From the NCBI GenBank assembly GCA_015143295.1, contig CM026574.1, positions 11,782,938-11,846,937 on the forward strand: a DNA stretch of 64,000 nucleotides, written 5' to 3'. Positions within the stretch are counted from its first letter, which is position 1. Each line of letters opens with the position of its first letter. The position numbers and the translations under genes are program-made. The stretch comes from Tetracentron sinense (taxonomy: Eukaryota; Streptophyta; Magnoliopsida; Trochodendrales; Trochodendraceae). The notes under the pieces were generated by a model that saw nothing but the letters and a program-made list of their open reading frames with translations, ran no database searches and had not been told where the DNA came from. Shown one piece after another: positions 32,820 through 41,880 of the stretch.

Positions 32820-33960
32820 ATTTGGAATGGTTTTAAATCCCATATCCACAAGACCACAACCACATTGCAGGTTGTTGAACCCCGGACCTGCATCAAAATT
32901 AGAACATTGTTTCTGATCTTTTTTCTAACAATAATGTTGCTTTTAATCTTGCCGAAACCATAGGAGTTAACAGTTTCGGGAATAAACATAGGCTCTCTAT
33001 CGTTTTAATTTTTAACAAATATACATACAATGGATAGGGATATGATATATCCCTCGAGTGCGACAATGAAATATATTGGCCAATATATTGATTTTTGCAG
33101 ATATTTATAATTTAAAACTATGCTTAAGGTTACCCGTTATGCATGCCAAAACCGTTTTAAAACCTAAAAAGAAGCATAAGATAATCTACAAATAGATCCA
33201 AAGCAACAAAAAGATAATCCGCATAAACTCAAAAGAAAATCCATTATATATTTTAATTAAGAAAAACCCTCTTCCTTAATAAGAATAATTAGAAAAATGG
33301 AATACAAGAAACAAGGACCTGATTAAATGCTGGAAGATGTTACAACATTAGCACAAATAACAAAGATTGTTCAAAAAACCCACACATTTTATCCGACAAC
33401 TTGAACTGTTACATTTATATGCAATATCTAGATGAAATTAAGGAGCGATACATTTATCAAGTTAAACTGGACTATACCTAGATGCAGTAGGAGATAAAAT
33501 AAACCCAAATATTGCAGTTTGAAATTTTTATCCCATTTGTAAGTGAATCAAATCAATGACAATTATGAGTAGGGACTCCCTTATCAAGTCAATCAACACA
33601 AAATCCAAACCAAAAAAGAAACCTGCAAGGGATTCCATTATTTTTTAGTTTCTTCCATTTCTTCACAAGATGAGCACAATTTGAGTAGGAATTCTCTTAT
33701 TGTGTCACTCTATGTCTCTACCAAAAACCCCAAATGCAGTGAAGGCAAATAAAAATCCACAGATAGGGAAGAAAACCCATCAAATTATCTAAAGAATCTG
33801 AAATATTCATATCTTTTGAGCTAATAAGAAAGACCAGATATCATTCAATCAACAGATTTTCCAAATTTCTAGATGGGTCGGCTCAATTTTATTTGAAATA
33901 TTCAACAAAAAAGAAAAAGAAAAAAACGAACAAAATAAGTGTGGAGGAAGAATTGGATGG
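32820..33960. other. PEN-2 intron 5' part, no other feature
   Basis: 32820-33320 is also present in the second duplication unit (52707-53170). 33320-33960 is found only here. No coding region. Confidence 0.5.
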
Positions 33961-33969
33961 AAGACTTAC

Positions 33970-34204
33970 AGAGACGAATGCTAGGAAATGACGGGGAATG
34001 GATAAGAACAGGCCAGAAGTAGAAGCAATTGAGGGCCCAAAGACAAGGAAGGAGGAAGAATCCCAACTTGAAGAAAAGACGGGCGTAGCTTAGCGAGTCT
34101 TCTTCGGTGGGGCCATCTATTGTGGGCCATAGAGGCGTAGGGTTGTTGGGGTTGCTCAAACTCCTCCTCTCTGGTTCTCCTCCTGTGCTTTCCCCCCTCT
34201 CCAT
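33970..34204 (-). CDS. PEN2: PEN-2 gamma-secretase subunit, exon 1
   Basis: Minus strand from ATG 34204: MERGESTGGEPERRSLSNPN, then PLWPTIDGPTEEDSLSYARL, FFKLGFFLLPCLWALNCFYF, WPVLIHSPSFPSIRL. It matches plant PEN-2 (WPTIDGP...EE.S..YARRFYKFGFALLPWLW..NCFYFWPVL.HS..FP.IR). It includes the first hydrophobic hairpin that enters the membrane. PEN-2 is the small activating subunit of gamma-secretase, the presenilin protease complex with APH-1 and nicastrin in endomembranes. The exon ends ATTCGTCTCT followed by GTAAGT, leaving one base that completes a Tyr codon with exon 2. ATG 34204 is preferred over the in-frame ATG at 34270 because the latter would add an unrelated Arg/Glu tract encoded by a GA-rich leader. 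Confidence 0.9.
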
Positions 34205-34277
34205 CTCTCTCTCTCTCTCTTCCGCGGCTCTGAAAAGTGTACAGTCACAACTCTTCCCATCAAGAAACAAGTTATAA
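34205..34277 (-). promoter_or_regulatory. PEN-2 5' leader, GA-rich
   Basis: On the minus strand the sequence before the ATG is a GAGAGAGAG run (plus strand CTCTCT at 34204-34219), typical of plant 5' leaders. A hAT-type element begins immediately upstream at 34278, so the promoter of this gene is transposon-derived or lies beyond it. Confidence 0.5.
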
Positions 34278-34848
34278 ATGGGGGTGTCAATGGACCGGCC
34301 TGCCTGCGGCCCGACCGGTTAAGTAGTTGGGCGAGGAAGGGGTTGAGCCTAGGGGTGTCTTTGAGCAGAGCTTGGCCTTGCTCAGCTCGGCTTGAAAAGG
34401 GTTTACTCTAGGCTCGAGCTCGGCTCGGCTTGAAATGGTGATCGAAAAATCAGCTCGAATTCAAAAGGCTTAGCTCAAGCTCGGCTTGATTTATTTTTAA
34501 ATAAAAATAAGAATATTTTATATTATTTATATAGATAATAATGATATATATAAATAATATTTTTTTACTTTTTTACATAATATTCAAGTCGAGCCGAATT
34601 AAGTCTCAATCAAGTCGAGCTTCAAGTTGATTTGAATTAAACAAGCCTTGGCTCGAGTTTGGCTTGACTACATTTCAAGCTGGAAAATTCAGCTCGGCTC
34701 AATCGAGCCATATATTCGAGCTTGAGCTCGACTTGATCGAGCCGAGCAATCGAGCTAGCTCGGCTTGTGTGCACCCCTAGTTGAGCCTACCTCTAAAACT
34801 CGTTTAATAATCAGACCGCAATGGGCCCAAACCAGCCCATTGACACTA
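34278..34848. mobile_element. hAT-type MITE (outer) with 8-bp TSD, upstream of PEN-2
   Basis: Starts ATGGGGGTGTCAATGG and ends CCCATTGACACTA. AGTTATAA flanks both sides (34270-34277 and 34849-34856). Without the nested element (34350-34779 plus one target copy) it is about 133 bases. Its right part is also present at 53190-53270 in the second duplication unit, so it predates the duplication. Confidence 0.75.
34350..34779. mobile_element. hAT-type MITE (inner), AGCTCGGCTTG-rich, exact 8-bp TSD
   Basis: Ends TAGGGGTGTC and GTGCACCCCTA. GTTGAGCC flanks both sides (34342-34349 and 34780-34787). The interior repeats GCTCGGCTTG/TCGAGCTCG words around an AT-rich centre. It is inserted into the 34278-34848 element, giving a clear order of events. 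Confidence 0.9.
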
Positions 34849-34975
34849 AGTTATAAAGCTCATGCTTTTGATGGGAGGACTTTAGACCATAAGCATATGT
34901 ATATACTATCAAATACCCCATGCCATGCACACGAAAAAATTTCGAGATACGTGTGAGCGTGGGATTTTTAGACAG

Positions 34976-34999
34976 GAGTGTAAAAATTGGGTGCTTACA
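34976..34999 (-). mobile_element. Gypsy LTR terminus scrap
   Basis: GAGTGTAAAAATTGGGTGCTTACA is the reverse complement of the start of the 2941 LTR. No further LTR sequence is recognised to its left, so this is only a scrap or a chance survivor near the right edge of duplication copy 1. Confidence 0.4.
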
Positions 35000-35099
35000 G
35001 CGAATTAAAACATCATAACAATATGGGAAGAAAGTGATTAAGCACACAAAAAATAAAATAAACACAATTGTGTAATTGGAAGGTAAAGATAATTAATGA

Positions 35100-35975
35100 A
35101 AGTGAACTTACATAGACAAAAGGCAATGTATGATGCTGTTTCGCCTGATACCATGGATCAATCTATTGGTATTCCTTTAGTTAGCTATTGCTCTTGTTGT
35201 AATTCTGGTAATATTGAATATTTGTTTCACCTTCTTTTTCATAGTGATATTGTAGATAGTATTTGGAGGCATTTTGCTAGTTATTGCTCTATTGTATTAC
35301 AGCCCAGTGATATCATTCAATGTCTTCTAATGAGATGGTTCAGAGCCTATGATAGACTTCACAATGAGCTTTTCATTTTGCTCCCTCTTCTTATCATTTG
35401 AGAAATATGGAAAGAAAGATGTTTGCATAGATTCAAAGGAGTTCGAAAGTCTCCTGATCTTATTATTGTTCGTATCAAGGAATGGATGGAGGAATTAGGG
35501 CGATTACCTAATAAGAAGATATTGGATCTTTCAATTTTTAGTATTACGACTCCTCCTCCTAAGAAAATAAACTTTATATCCTTTGTCAAATGAATTCGGC
35601 CTCTTTACAGTAGAATAAAATTGAATGTGGATGGAGCGTCTAGATGTACTCCTGGTTTAGCAGGTGGAGGGGTTATTATTCATAATCATCATGGAGAGTT
35701 GTTAGCTTGTTTTTATGCATTTTATGATCACTGTTCCAATTATGTTGCTGAGACTAGAGCCCTTCTCGATGGTATTATGCTTTGTCAATCTGTTGGGTAT
35801 ATGCAGATTAAGGTAGAATCAGACTCTAAATCTCTTGTAGAAACCTGGAATGGTATTTGTCATCATCCCCGGAATGTGTGGTATTGAAATCAAAAGATCA
35901 ACAAAGTTAAGAACATATGTTCTTCTATAACTCACATCTACAGGGAAGCTAATCAACTTGCTGATTTTCTAGCAA
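35100..35975 (+). mobile_element. LINE 3' part: zinc-knuckle region and RNase H domain
   Basis: The first frame (35096-35401) has a degenerate zinc-binding segment (CSCCNSGNIEYLFHLLFHSD). The second part (35621 onward) is an RNase H domain: NVDGASRC (catalytic Asp), AETRALLDGIML (Glu), VESDSKSLVE (Asp) and, past one in-frame TGA at 35885, HIYREANQLADFLATL. This order is typical of plant LINEs with a C-terminal RNase H. There are several stops and a frame change between the two parts. It starts exactly where duplication copy 1 ends. Confidence 0.8.
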
Positions 35976-36197
35976 CTTTATGGTTGTGATCTTCATCATT
36001 CAAGTTTGATCCTTTCTAGACAAGATAACCCTTCTAGCCTTAGAGCTCTTCTTTTCCTTGATAAAGTGGGTTTAGGAAATATTAGACAATCTTAATGTGT
36101 TTTTTATTTTGTCATTGTATTAATTGGAGTTTTTGTATTGGGTTGGGGGTTTTTAATTCCCCTTGCCTCTCCCCCCCTTCTTATCGTGTCTTTGTAG

Positions 36198-36797
36198 GAG
36201 GTGGAGAAGATAGTAGAACCTGCATTTAGAGAAGCTAGAAATCGAGATGGTAAAACACCTCAAACTTTTTTTACTGAGCAGCACAAGGAGTTGGTCAAAG
36301 AAAGAGAAAAATGGATGAAGGATAGTTCAACATCATGTATGGTTGTTGCTGCTCTCATTGCCTCTGTTATGTTTGCAGCAGCCCTTATTGTACCAGGCGG
36401 TTATACCAATGATACAGGAATCCCCATATTCAAACAAAGTCACGCATTCATGATTTTCATAGTATCAGATGCTCTGTCCCTCTTCTCTTCCTCCGCTTCA
36501 TTGATGATTTTCCTACACAACTTCATGTCATGCTATGCAGAAGAAGATTTCCTCAAGACATTGCCTCAAAAGATGATGCTTGGTCTCGGCATGCTTACCT
36601 TTTCTATAATGGCAATGACGGTAGCCTTTTGTGTGGCACTTGATATCCTACTGTATGGGCGACCATCTGAAGTTACTATTCCAATCCTTAGTCTTGCTAG
36701 TATCCCTATTACCACAATCGCTTATTTTCATTATCCCTTTCTAATTGATTTTCTCAGTTCCACAATTCTACCTGATATCTATAAGATAGGATCATAG
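36198..36797 (+). pseudogene. Orphan last exon of an ankyrin-PGG membrane protein gene
   Basis: A splice acceptor (GTGTCTTTGTAG, ending 36197) opens a 199-codon frame: EVEKIVEPAFREARNRDGKT, then a hydrophilic TEQHKELVKEREKWMKD linker and a PGG domain with four hydrophobic segments (CMVVAALIASVMFAAALIVP, SHAFMIFIVSDALSLFSSSA, MLGLGMLTFSIMAMTVAFCV, VTIPILSLASIPITTIAYFH). The PGGY motif sits at about residues 65-68. Family members (ACD6/ITN1-like) carry N-terminal ankyrin repeats and act in membrane-linked defence or salt responses. The frame begins with GTG inside an exon, not with an ATG. No ankyrin exon lies upstream, where a LINE ends instead. The exon itself is undamaged. Either the 5' exons are lost or they lie beyond transposons. 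Confidence 0.8.
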
Positions 36798-37276
36798 CGA
36801 GAATTGCAATTATATTCAAGAGAATTTTTTTGCATATATATGTGGCACATGTTGACTGGCTGAGGGGAAAAAGAAGCGATAAATTCAAATTAATTTTTTT
36901 TGTCCTCTTGCAATCCACATATACCACATATGCAATTAATTGAATTTTCTTGAATTCCATTGCAATTGGTTGTGATCCTATCTTGGCATGTATAAGACTT
37001 TGTACCATGTTAGAGAGTTTTTTAATGTGGGCAGACTGAATATCTAAGGTTTTTATTGCTCTTAAATTGTAATGAATTTTTAATCATTTTAATAAATTTA
37101 AATTAGTAAAATTGTGACTAAAGATGTATATAAATATGGGGCATGATCTCCTCGATAGACTAAGGTCATAATCAAGCTTGTATTGATAACATTTGATGAG
37201 CAAGGAGATTTGAATTTACAAGGTCGGATATGGCGTTTTAGTTCCCCTAGAGTCCACTTGCAAGAAATATTTCTTA
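36798..37276. other. 3' flank of the PGG exon, no further gene
   Basis: AT-rich, no supported coding frame. Confidence 0.45.
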
Positions 37277-37310
37277 TCTCTACTATTACAATAAGAGAAC
37301 GAGGGTCCAA
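37277..37310 (+). mobile_element. Helitron 5' terminus (3' end not found)
   Basis: TCTCTACTATTACAATAAGA directly after an A. It is very similar to the 5' end of the Helitron at 49031 (TCTCTACTATTATAATGAGA), including the following GAGGGTC. A matching 3' CTAG/CTAA end with hairpin was not located downstream. Confidence 0.55.
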
Positions 37311-37895
37311 TCATCTCTCCTTTAATGATCGTAAAATTGTATGTTTCTCTACAAGAAATAAAAGACAAAATGTGTGTTGTGCCCCAAAATCTCAAGTTGG
37401 TCAAACGTGATACTACATATCCAACTTAACTTAACAGCATACCAGGCATACAAAAATATGAGTCTGAAATTTTCACAACATTAATAATAAATCATCAATA
37501 TATAACCAATTTATGATACCTACTCTATTGGTATCAAACATCAATTTAAGAATAACCCACAACTTAACAAAATAAACTTGATCATCCATTATGATATCAA
37601 ATCTCAACTTTAAACCTATGCAACATCAATCTTAAAATTATCTTATTACAACCGTTTAAGACAAATAAACTAACTAATGGATCAATAATAAGGATATCGA
37701 TCCAGATCAATCTCTCTCTCTTGATAATCACATTCGGGCTCATTGATGTATACTTCCTTGAAATTACCCCTTATTTATGAATCAAGACCTAGTAGAGGGG
37801 GTGAATATGTTTTCCTAAGGTCTTCTTCTAATTTTAATTTTAACAATTAAAAGTGCGAAAAATGTAAACAAATCACAACACTGAGATTTTTACGT
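37311..37895. other. No gene; possibly Helitron interior and an LTR scrap
   Basis: AT-rich. GACCTAGTAGAGGGGGTGAA at about 37788 resembles the start of the copia-type LTR at 55383 (GACCCTAGAGGGGGG), so a short LTR scrap is possible. Confidence 0.35.
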
Positions 37896-37905
37896 CCAAT
37901 CACTA

Positions 37906-38075
37906 AGATCGAATCAGAGCCAATTGTGATTAATTCAATGACTTATGGGGCACAACATGATTGGAGGAGATTAAAAAAATTGAATTTGAATTTTCCCCCC
38001 CATTTTGCTCTCCTCCAATTATGTTGTGCCACATAAGTGATTGAATTCAATCACAATTGGCTTTCATTCGATCTC
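37906..38075. mobile_element. Foldback MITE, ~62-bp arms, 10-bp TSD, at duplication edge
   Basis: Left arm AGATCGAATCAGAGCCAATT..., right arm ...CAATTGGCTTTCATTCGATC, pairing over about 62 bases around a ~45-base centre. CCAATCACTA flanks both sides (37896-37905 and 38076-38085). It sits at the left breakpoint of the second copy of the 17-kb duplication. Length and long inverted arms fit a Mutator-type MITE. Confidence 0.8.
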
Positions 38076-38735
38076 CCAATCACTACCCATTTTCAAAAAA
38101 AGAAGACTATTCAATCTCATCAAAGTCACTTATAATCAAGCCAAAAAAAAAATCTTCTGATTATTAAGGAGGCTAATTTTCTCAATAGGATCTAAAGACT
38201 TGTTGAATACCCTTCTGTTCCTGTCTTTCCAACCCCTAACCGATGGCCCCCGGAAAAAGCTTCCAAATCTCTCCCAGAACGGCATCTACATACATCAAGA
38301 ACCAACGGGAGATTAAACCCATAAAGTTGGAAGGAAGACCAACGATGCCCAAGCAAGATAGAAAATGTCCCTATTGCTCTGACCGAAGGACGATAGAGAA
38401 ACAAATAATCCACCTATTCCTCCTACTCAACCAAACAAATGAAACACCTATTAGCCAAATTACAACCCAAACTCTTCAAGTGATCCAAAGTGAGAATTTT
38501 GTATAGAAAATCAAGGCTTCTCTTTGCCACTGTCTTTGGAGTAGAAGTGTTTAAAGAACATCATCTTATGGTTAGAGCCAATGCCTAGCTGGTTATAGTT
38601 GGCAATCCAGCGCAATTTTAGAGAGATTTGGAAATGATTGCTCATATGGATTCTTTGGATGATAACATCTTTGCTACACGTTGTTTCAATTAGGAATAAT
38701 TAAACATGAATTATTCACCACTTTCATATTTTTTA
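38076..38735 (-). mobile_element. LINE 3' piece, duplicate of 17975-18625
   Basis: Same LINE tail and SCL1 upstream sequence as in copy 1. The minus-strand frame gives MDYLFLYRPSVRAIGTFSIL, corresponding to VDYLFIHCPLVRAMGIFSIL in copy 1. Here the histidine and cysteine of the zinc knuckle are changed. It ends at an abrupt jump into SCL1 coding sequence at 38736. Confidence 0.8.
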
Positions 38736-38988
38736 CTCTAATACAAGCGCTTGCAACCCGGAAAGGTAAGCCACACCGCACGAGAATAACTGGGGTGGAT
38801 GACCCAGAGTCGATCCAACGTGTAGTTGGTGGCCTAAAGATCATTGAGCAGCGGCTTGAGAAGCTTGCAGAGGCAGTCGGAATGCCATTCTAGTTGTAAA
38901 TTTTTCTTTCCAGCTTCACCACATGCCTGATGAGAGCGTCACAACGATGAACCAACAGGACCAACTCCTCCGCATGGTCAAGAGCTTA
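38736..38988 (+). pseudogene. SCL1 pseudogene fragment
   Basis: Similar to SCL1 coding bases 20043-20200 and then 20272-20372. It reads TLIQALATRKGKP..RITGVD, DPESIQRVVGGLKIIEQRLE, KLAEAVGMPF, then a stop where about 70 bases are deleted, then sequence for FQLHHMPDES and QRDQLLRMVKSL with shifted frame. About 1.4 kb (5' leader end to VHIID) is deleted at its left junction. Its right end is the insertion point of a copia LTR at 38990. Clearly dead, and it marks the ancestry of duplication copy 2. Confidence 0.92.
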
Positions 38989-38989
38989 G

Positions 38990-40272
38990 TGTGGTGAAAG
39001 AGTACCTAAAGAAAACAAACAAACACACAAGAACATACAAGATATACGTGGTTCACCCAATTGGGCTACGTCCACGGAGAGATCCCTTCTTCACTAATAA
39101 TCAAAGCAAAGAGATACAATGGTTCCTCAATCTCTCAAACCCTCTCTCTCTCTCAAAGAAAAGTTTGGCTTCCTTTCTAATAACTCCCCTTATCAAACCC
39201 TAGTTCAAAGAGTCTTTAAATAAGGGAAAAAACTCGAAATTAAGAAATTCCATAAAAATTCACGTTTTGGGCGTTCTATCGCCCAAGGAGGGGCGATCGA
39301 TCACCCCTTCTGAATTGAAAAAAATTCTAACACTCTCCACCTTGGCTTCAATTCTGCTATGCCTCAGGTGAAGGATAACTGCATCTCCAAAGATGCCTTC
39401 ACACCCTCCCTCAAGGGTGTGGACTTCCATCTACCTCATCGAATATTAACCAAGTTCAAGCAATGCTTAAACTTGGATATAGTGACCGGCTTCGTCATCA
39501 TATCTAAAGGTTTTCACCCATGTAAATTTTCTCTAACAAAATCTCTTTCTCAAATATCGCGTCTCTTATGAAGCGGAAGCGCACATCAATGTGCTTCGTT
39601 CTCGAATGGTAAACTTGATTCTTCGCCAAGTGTATTGCACTTTGACTGTCACAGTGAAGAATCATCTTCTCTTGCTTTACTCTCAGTTCACCAACCAAAC
39701 TTCTCAACCAGATTGCTTCCTTGGTTGCTTCTGAAGCTGCCATATATTCAGCTTCGGTCGTTAACAATGTTGTAGTAGGCTGTAACATGTATCTCTAACA
39801 AATTGGTCCTCCACCCTGTGTAAACAAGTACCCTGTAGTAGACCTCCTCTTGTCCAAGTCCCCAACATAATCGGAATCGACATACCCAACTACCTTACAA
39901 TTGCTTGTCAAACAAGATTCAGACATCAATGGTACCCTTCAAATACCTCAGAATCCGCTTCACTGCCTACCAGTGCTCTTTTCCAGGATTCGCCATGTAC
40001 CTACTAACAACACCAATACCTTGTGAGATGTCAGGTCTAGTGCAAACCATGGCATACATCAAGCTGTCCACGACACTTGCATACGAAAATTCAGCCATTT
40101 CTTCCTTCTCTTCATCTGTCACTAGACATAAATGCGACGATAACCTAAAATGTGCTATCAATGGAGTACTCACCAGTTTTGCATCTTGCATATTGAACCT
40201 TGCAAGGACCCTCCTTATATACTTCCCTTGGGATAGAGATAGTCTTCCCAATTTCCTATCTCTCTGAATTTC
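38990..40272 (-). mobile_element. Ty1/copia fossil, 3' half with one LTR (Tork/Tnt1-like)
   Basis: An LTR lies at 38990-39332: it starts TGTGGTGAAAGAG on the plus strand and TGTTAGAATTTTT on the minus strand. It is followed inward by a purine tract (AAGGTGGAGAG, minus). Further in are the RNase H domain (about 39500-39790; LLTTEAEYMAASEATKEAIW, HCDSQSAIHLAKN) and the end of reverse transcriptase (about 39970-40270; GRLSLSQGKYIRRVLARF, ARTRPDIS-like CTRPDIS). The 5' half is missing. The fossil is broken, with at least a few disruptions plus the truncation at 40272. It inserted into the SCL1 scrap, so it is younger than the duplication. Confidence 0.9.
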
Positions 40273-41240
40273 CTAGTATACACCATTCTTAAAAAGATTC
40301 AGCAAATCATCCCTCACTTAATAGAAAGAGAGTGCCATAGGAAATTTCCGTGCTCCTTGGGATTCTCATCGTCAGTCGTTTGATTCAGTCAACTCACTCT
40401 CTACGTCCATCTTATTCTAGTTAGACCTAGCATGGGATTGTCCCTGGCAGATGCCAGAAAATGATCTCGGGCTCCCATTCTTCATTCGACATGTGGCGAT
40501 AAAGGAGAGAAATATCAAAAATGGAGAGAAGTCAAAATTACATGGGGGAAAATGGAAATGACTCTCCTATTTCTCGCCACAAGTTGGTTGAATAGTGGAA
40601 GAAAAAGATAGAAAGACAATAAAATCCTTACTATAATTCTCCCCAACCCTATCCTTAATTGCAAGCTAAAAAAAAGAAAGAACCTTCAAATTTCTTCAAT
40701 GGCGTCTCTCCAGAAGTTATATGTTTATCAAAGTGGTACTAAACATTAAGCTTTCAACTACCTTTACTCTCTTCAACAAGTAGGTGAACTTTCCGTTCAA
40801 GACTTAGTGCCCCTTATCCGTGTAAACTCTGAGAATTGAAAACAGAGTTGCATCATTAGGTGAAACTCCATCATCTCACAATTGATCAAACAGTTGTAGA
40901 GCTTCCATTGGGCGATCATTTATTGAAGTCCAAGAGATTGCGTTTGGGTTGAACATTTTCTCAAGTGTTCATGCTGTGCAGTTTAATTTCAGTTCTCAAT
41001 ACCTAGAATCGATTTTCCAAATCACACCGTACCAATTAACCGACAACTTTATACCCAGCAACAAAGAAAGGCTGGAGAGACCACTCATACCAATATGTTC
41101 ACTCCATGAGAGACGAGTTGCAAGTCAGGTTTTTTTTCTTCTTCTTGAAGAGAAGGTTGAGAGAGAATATGGCCATTTAGTCTTTTTTTAACTTTGTGTT
41201 TGGTGTTTTACAAGTAATTTTTAAGAATGGTGTATACTAG
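40273..41240. mobile_element. TIR element carrying a PPR-gene scrap (Pack-type candidate)
   Basis: Perfect 23-base terminal inverted repeats, starting CTAGTATACACCATTCTT at 40273 and ending with the inverse at 41240. If the CTAG is host sequence, it forms a 4-base direct repeat and the TIR is 19 bases. Between them lies no transposase but a piece of a pentatricopeptide-repeat gene (40807-40956). It separates a truncated copia (left) from a gypsy LTR (right). Superfamily not determined. Confidence 0.75.
40807..40956 (-). pseudogene. PPR protein gene fragment captured in a TIR element
   Basis: The minus strand reads MFNPNAISWTSIN, then DRPMEALQLFDQL, a TGA, then DDGVSPNDATLFSILRVYTD, KGH. This is the classic plant PPR repeat pattern (VVSWTSMI...G...EALELFDQMR.DGV.PND.TF.S.L.AC...G). 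Relative to the consensus several residues after TSIN are missing and one codon is a stop. PPR proteins bind organellar RNA. This piece is one repeat long and not functional. Confidence 0.8.
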
Positions 41241-41469
41241 TAAATATTGGGGTGCGCATGGTACCGCCCTTAATTAATCTTTTTAAGGAGAATATGGCGA
41301 TTGACAGTTTGATTGTTTGATGGTTTGATGGTTTTTGCTCCTATTTAAGGAGCAGAATGACATTTTAAGCTCATGCTGAGGAGCGATGAGGCAGTTTAAG
41401 CTCTTGCCAGGGAGCATCTGGTGGTGGGTATCTGAACAAGGTTTGAATCGAGGCTCTGATAGGGGTTTG

Positions 41470-41880
41470 ACTAGGTAGGAAGGGTTTAACTAGGTTTAAG
41501 CTAGGGTTTACCTAGGGTTAAGCTAGGGTTTACCTAGGGTTTAGGTTGGGGTTGACTAGGGTTTACCTAGGGTTAAGCTGGGGTTTACCTAGGGTTTTAC
41601 TAGGGTTAAGCTGGGGTTTACCTAGGGTTAAGCTGGGGTTTACCTAGGGTTTTACTAGGGTTAAGCTGGGGTTTACCTAGGGTTTAACTAGGGTTAAGCT
41701 GGGGTTTAACTAGGGTTTAACTAGGGTTAAGCTGAGGTTTACCTAGGGTTTAACTAGAATTTACCTAGGATTTAACTAGGGTTAAGCTGGGGTTTAACTA
41801 GGGTTTACCTAGGGTTTAACTAGGGTTAAGCTGGGGTTTACCTACGATTTACCTAGGGTTAAACTAGGGTTTAGGGTAGA
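41470..41880. repeat. Minisatellite of GGGTTTACCTAGGGTTAAGCT-like units
   Basis: About a dozen imperfect units of GGTTTACCTAG / GGTTTAACTAG / GGTTAAGCTGG. It looks like a degenerate plant telomere repeat but the period is about 11 to 22 bases and it lies inside an LTR. A second array downstream (41885-42110) repeats GGCTATATTTGAACT and GGGATTTGGGCAGGG with a period of about 54 bases. Confidence 0.85.

Larger units (their letters stand above)
22739..33969 (-). other. PEN-2 intron 1, 11.2 kb, filled with nested transposons
   Basis: The intron is bounded by donor CTCT/GTAAGT (33970/33969) and acceptor TTTTGCAG (ending 22739) on the minus strand. Plant introns are usually a few hundred bases. 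This one contains hAT transposase remains (23590-23790), a Mutator-like element with two nested elements (24392-25578), a gypsy LTR (27208 to about 29510), several hAT-type elements and a foldback element. The unique parts (22745-23550, 26640-27200, 32820-33960) have no coding frame. Whether it is spliced cleanly cannot be seen from DNA. Confidence 0.75.
17970..35119 (+). repeat. Large tandem duplication, copy 1 (SCL1 + PEN-2 block)
   Basis: Copy 1 of a ~17-kb block repeated in the same order and orientation at 38076-53848. Matching pieces: 17975-18625 with 38080-38735; 20043-20372 (with a gap) with 38736-38988; about 27270-33320 with 47766-53170; 34788-35119 with 53180-53848. Identity looks roughly nine bases in ten by eye. 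Copy 1 keeps both host genes. Private insertions here include hAT elements at 28761, 29780 and 31186. Confidence 0.8.

Noticed and set aside
33970-34204. PEN-2 exon 1 as a fragment captured by a transposon
   Set aside because: Flanks are duplicated at 53 kb, which first suggested capture, but exon 2 was found downstream on the same strand in perfect splice phase, so it is the real first exon.
36201-36797. PGG protein as a complete 199-residue gene starting at 36201
   Set aside because: The first codon is GTG inside an exon that begins at a splice acceptor; there is no ATG and no ankyrin region.
37277-38075. A complete Helitron starting at 37277
   Set aside because: Only the 5' terminus is convincing; no hairpin plus CTRR end was found before the next element.
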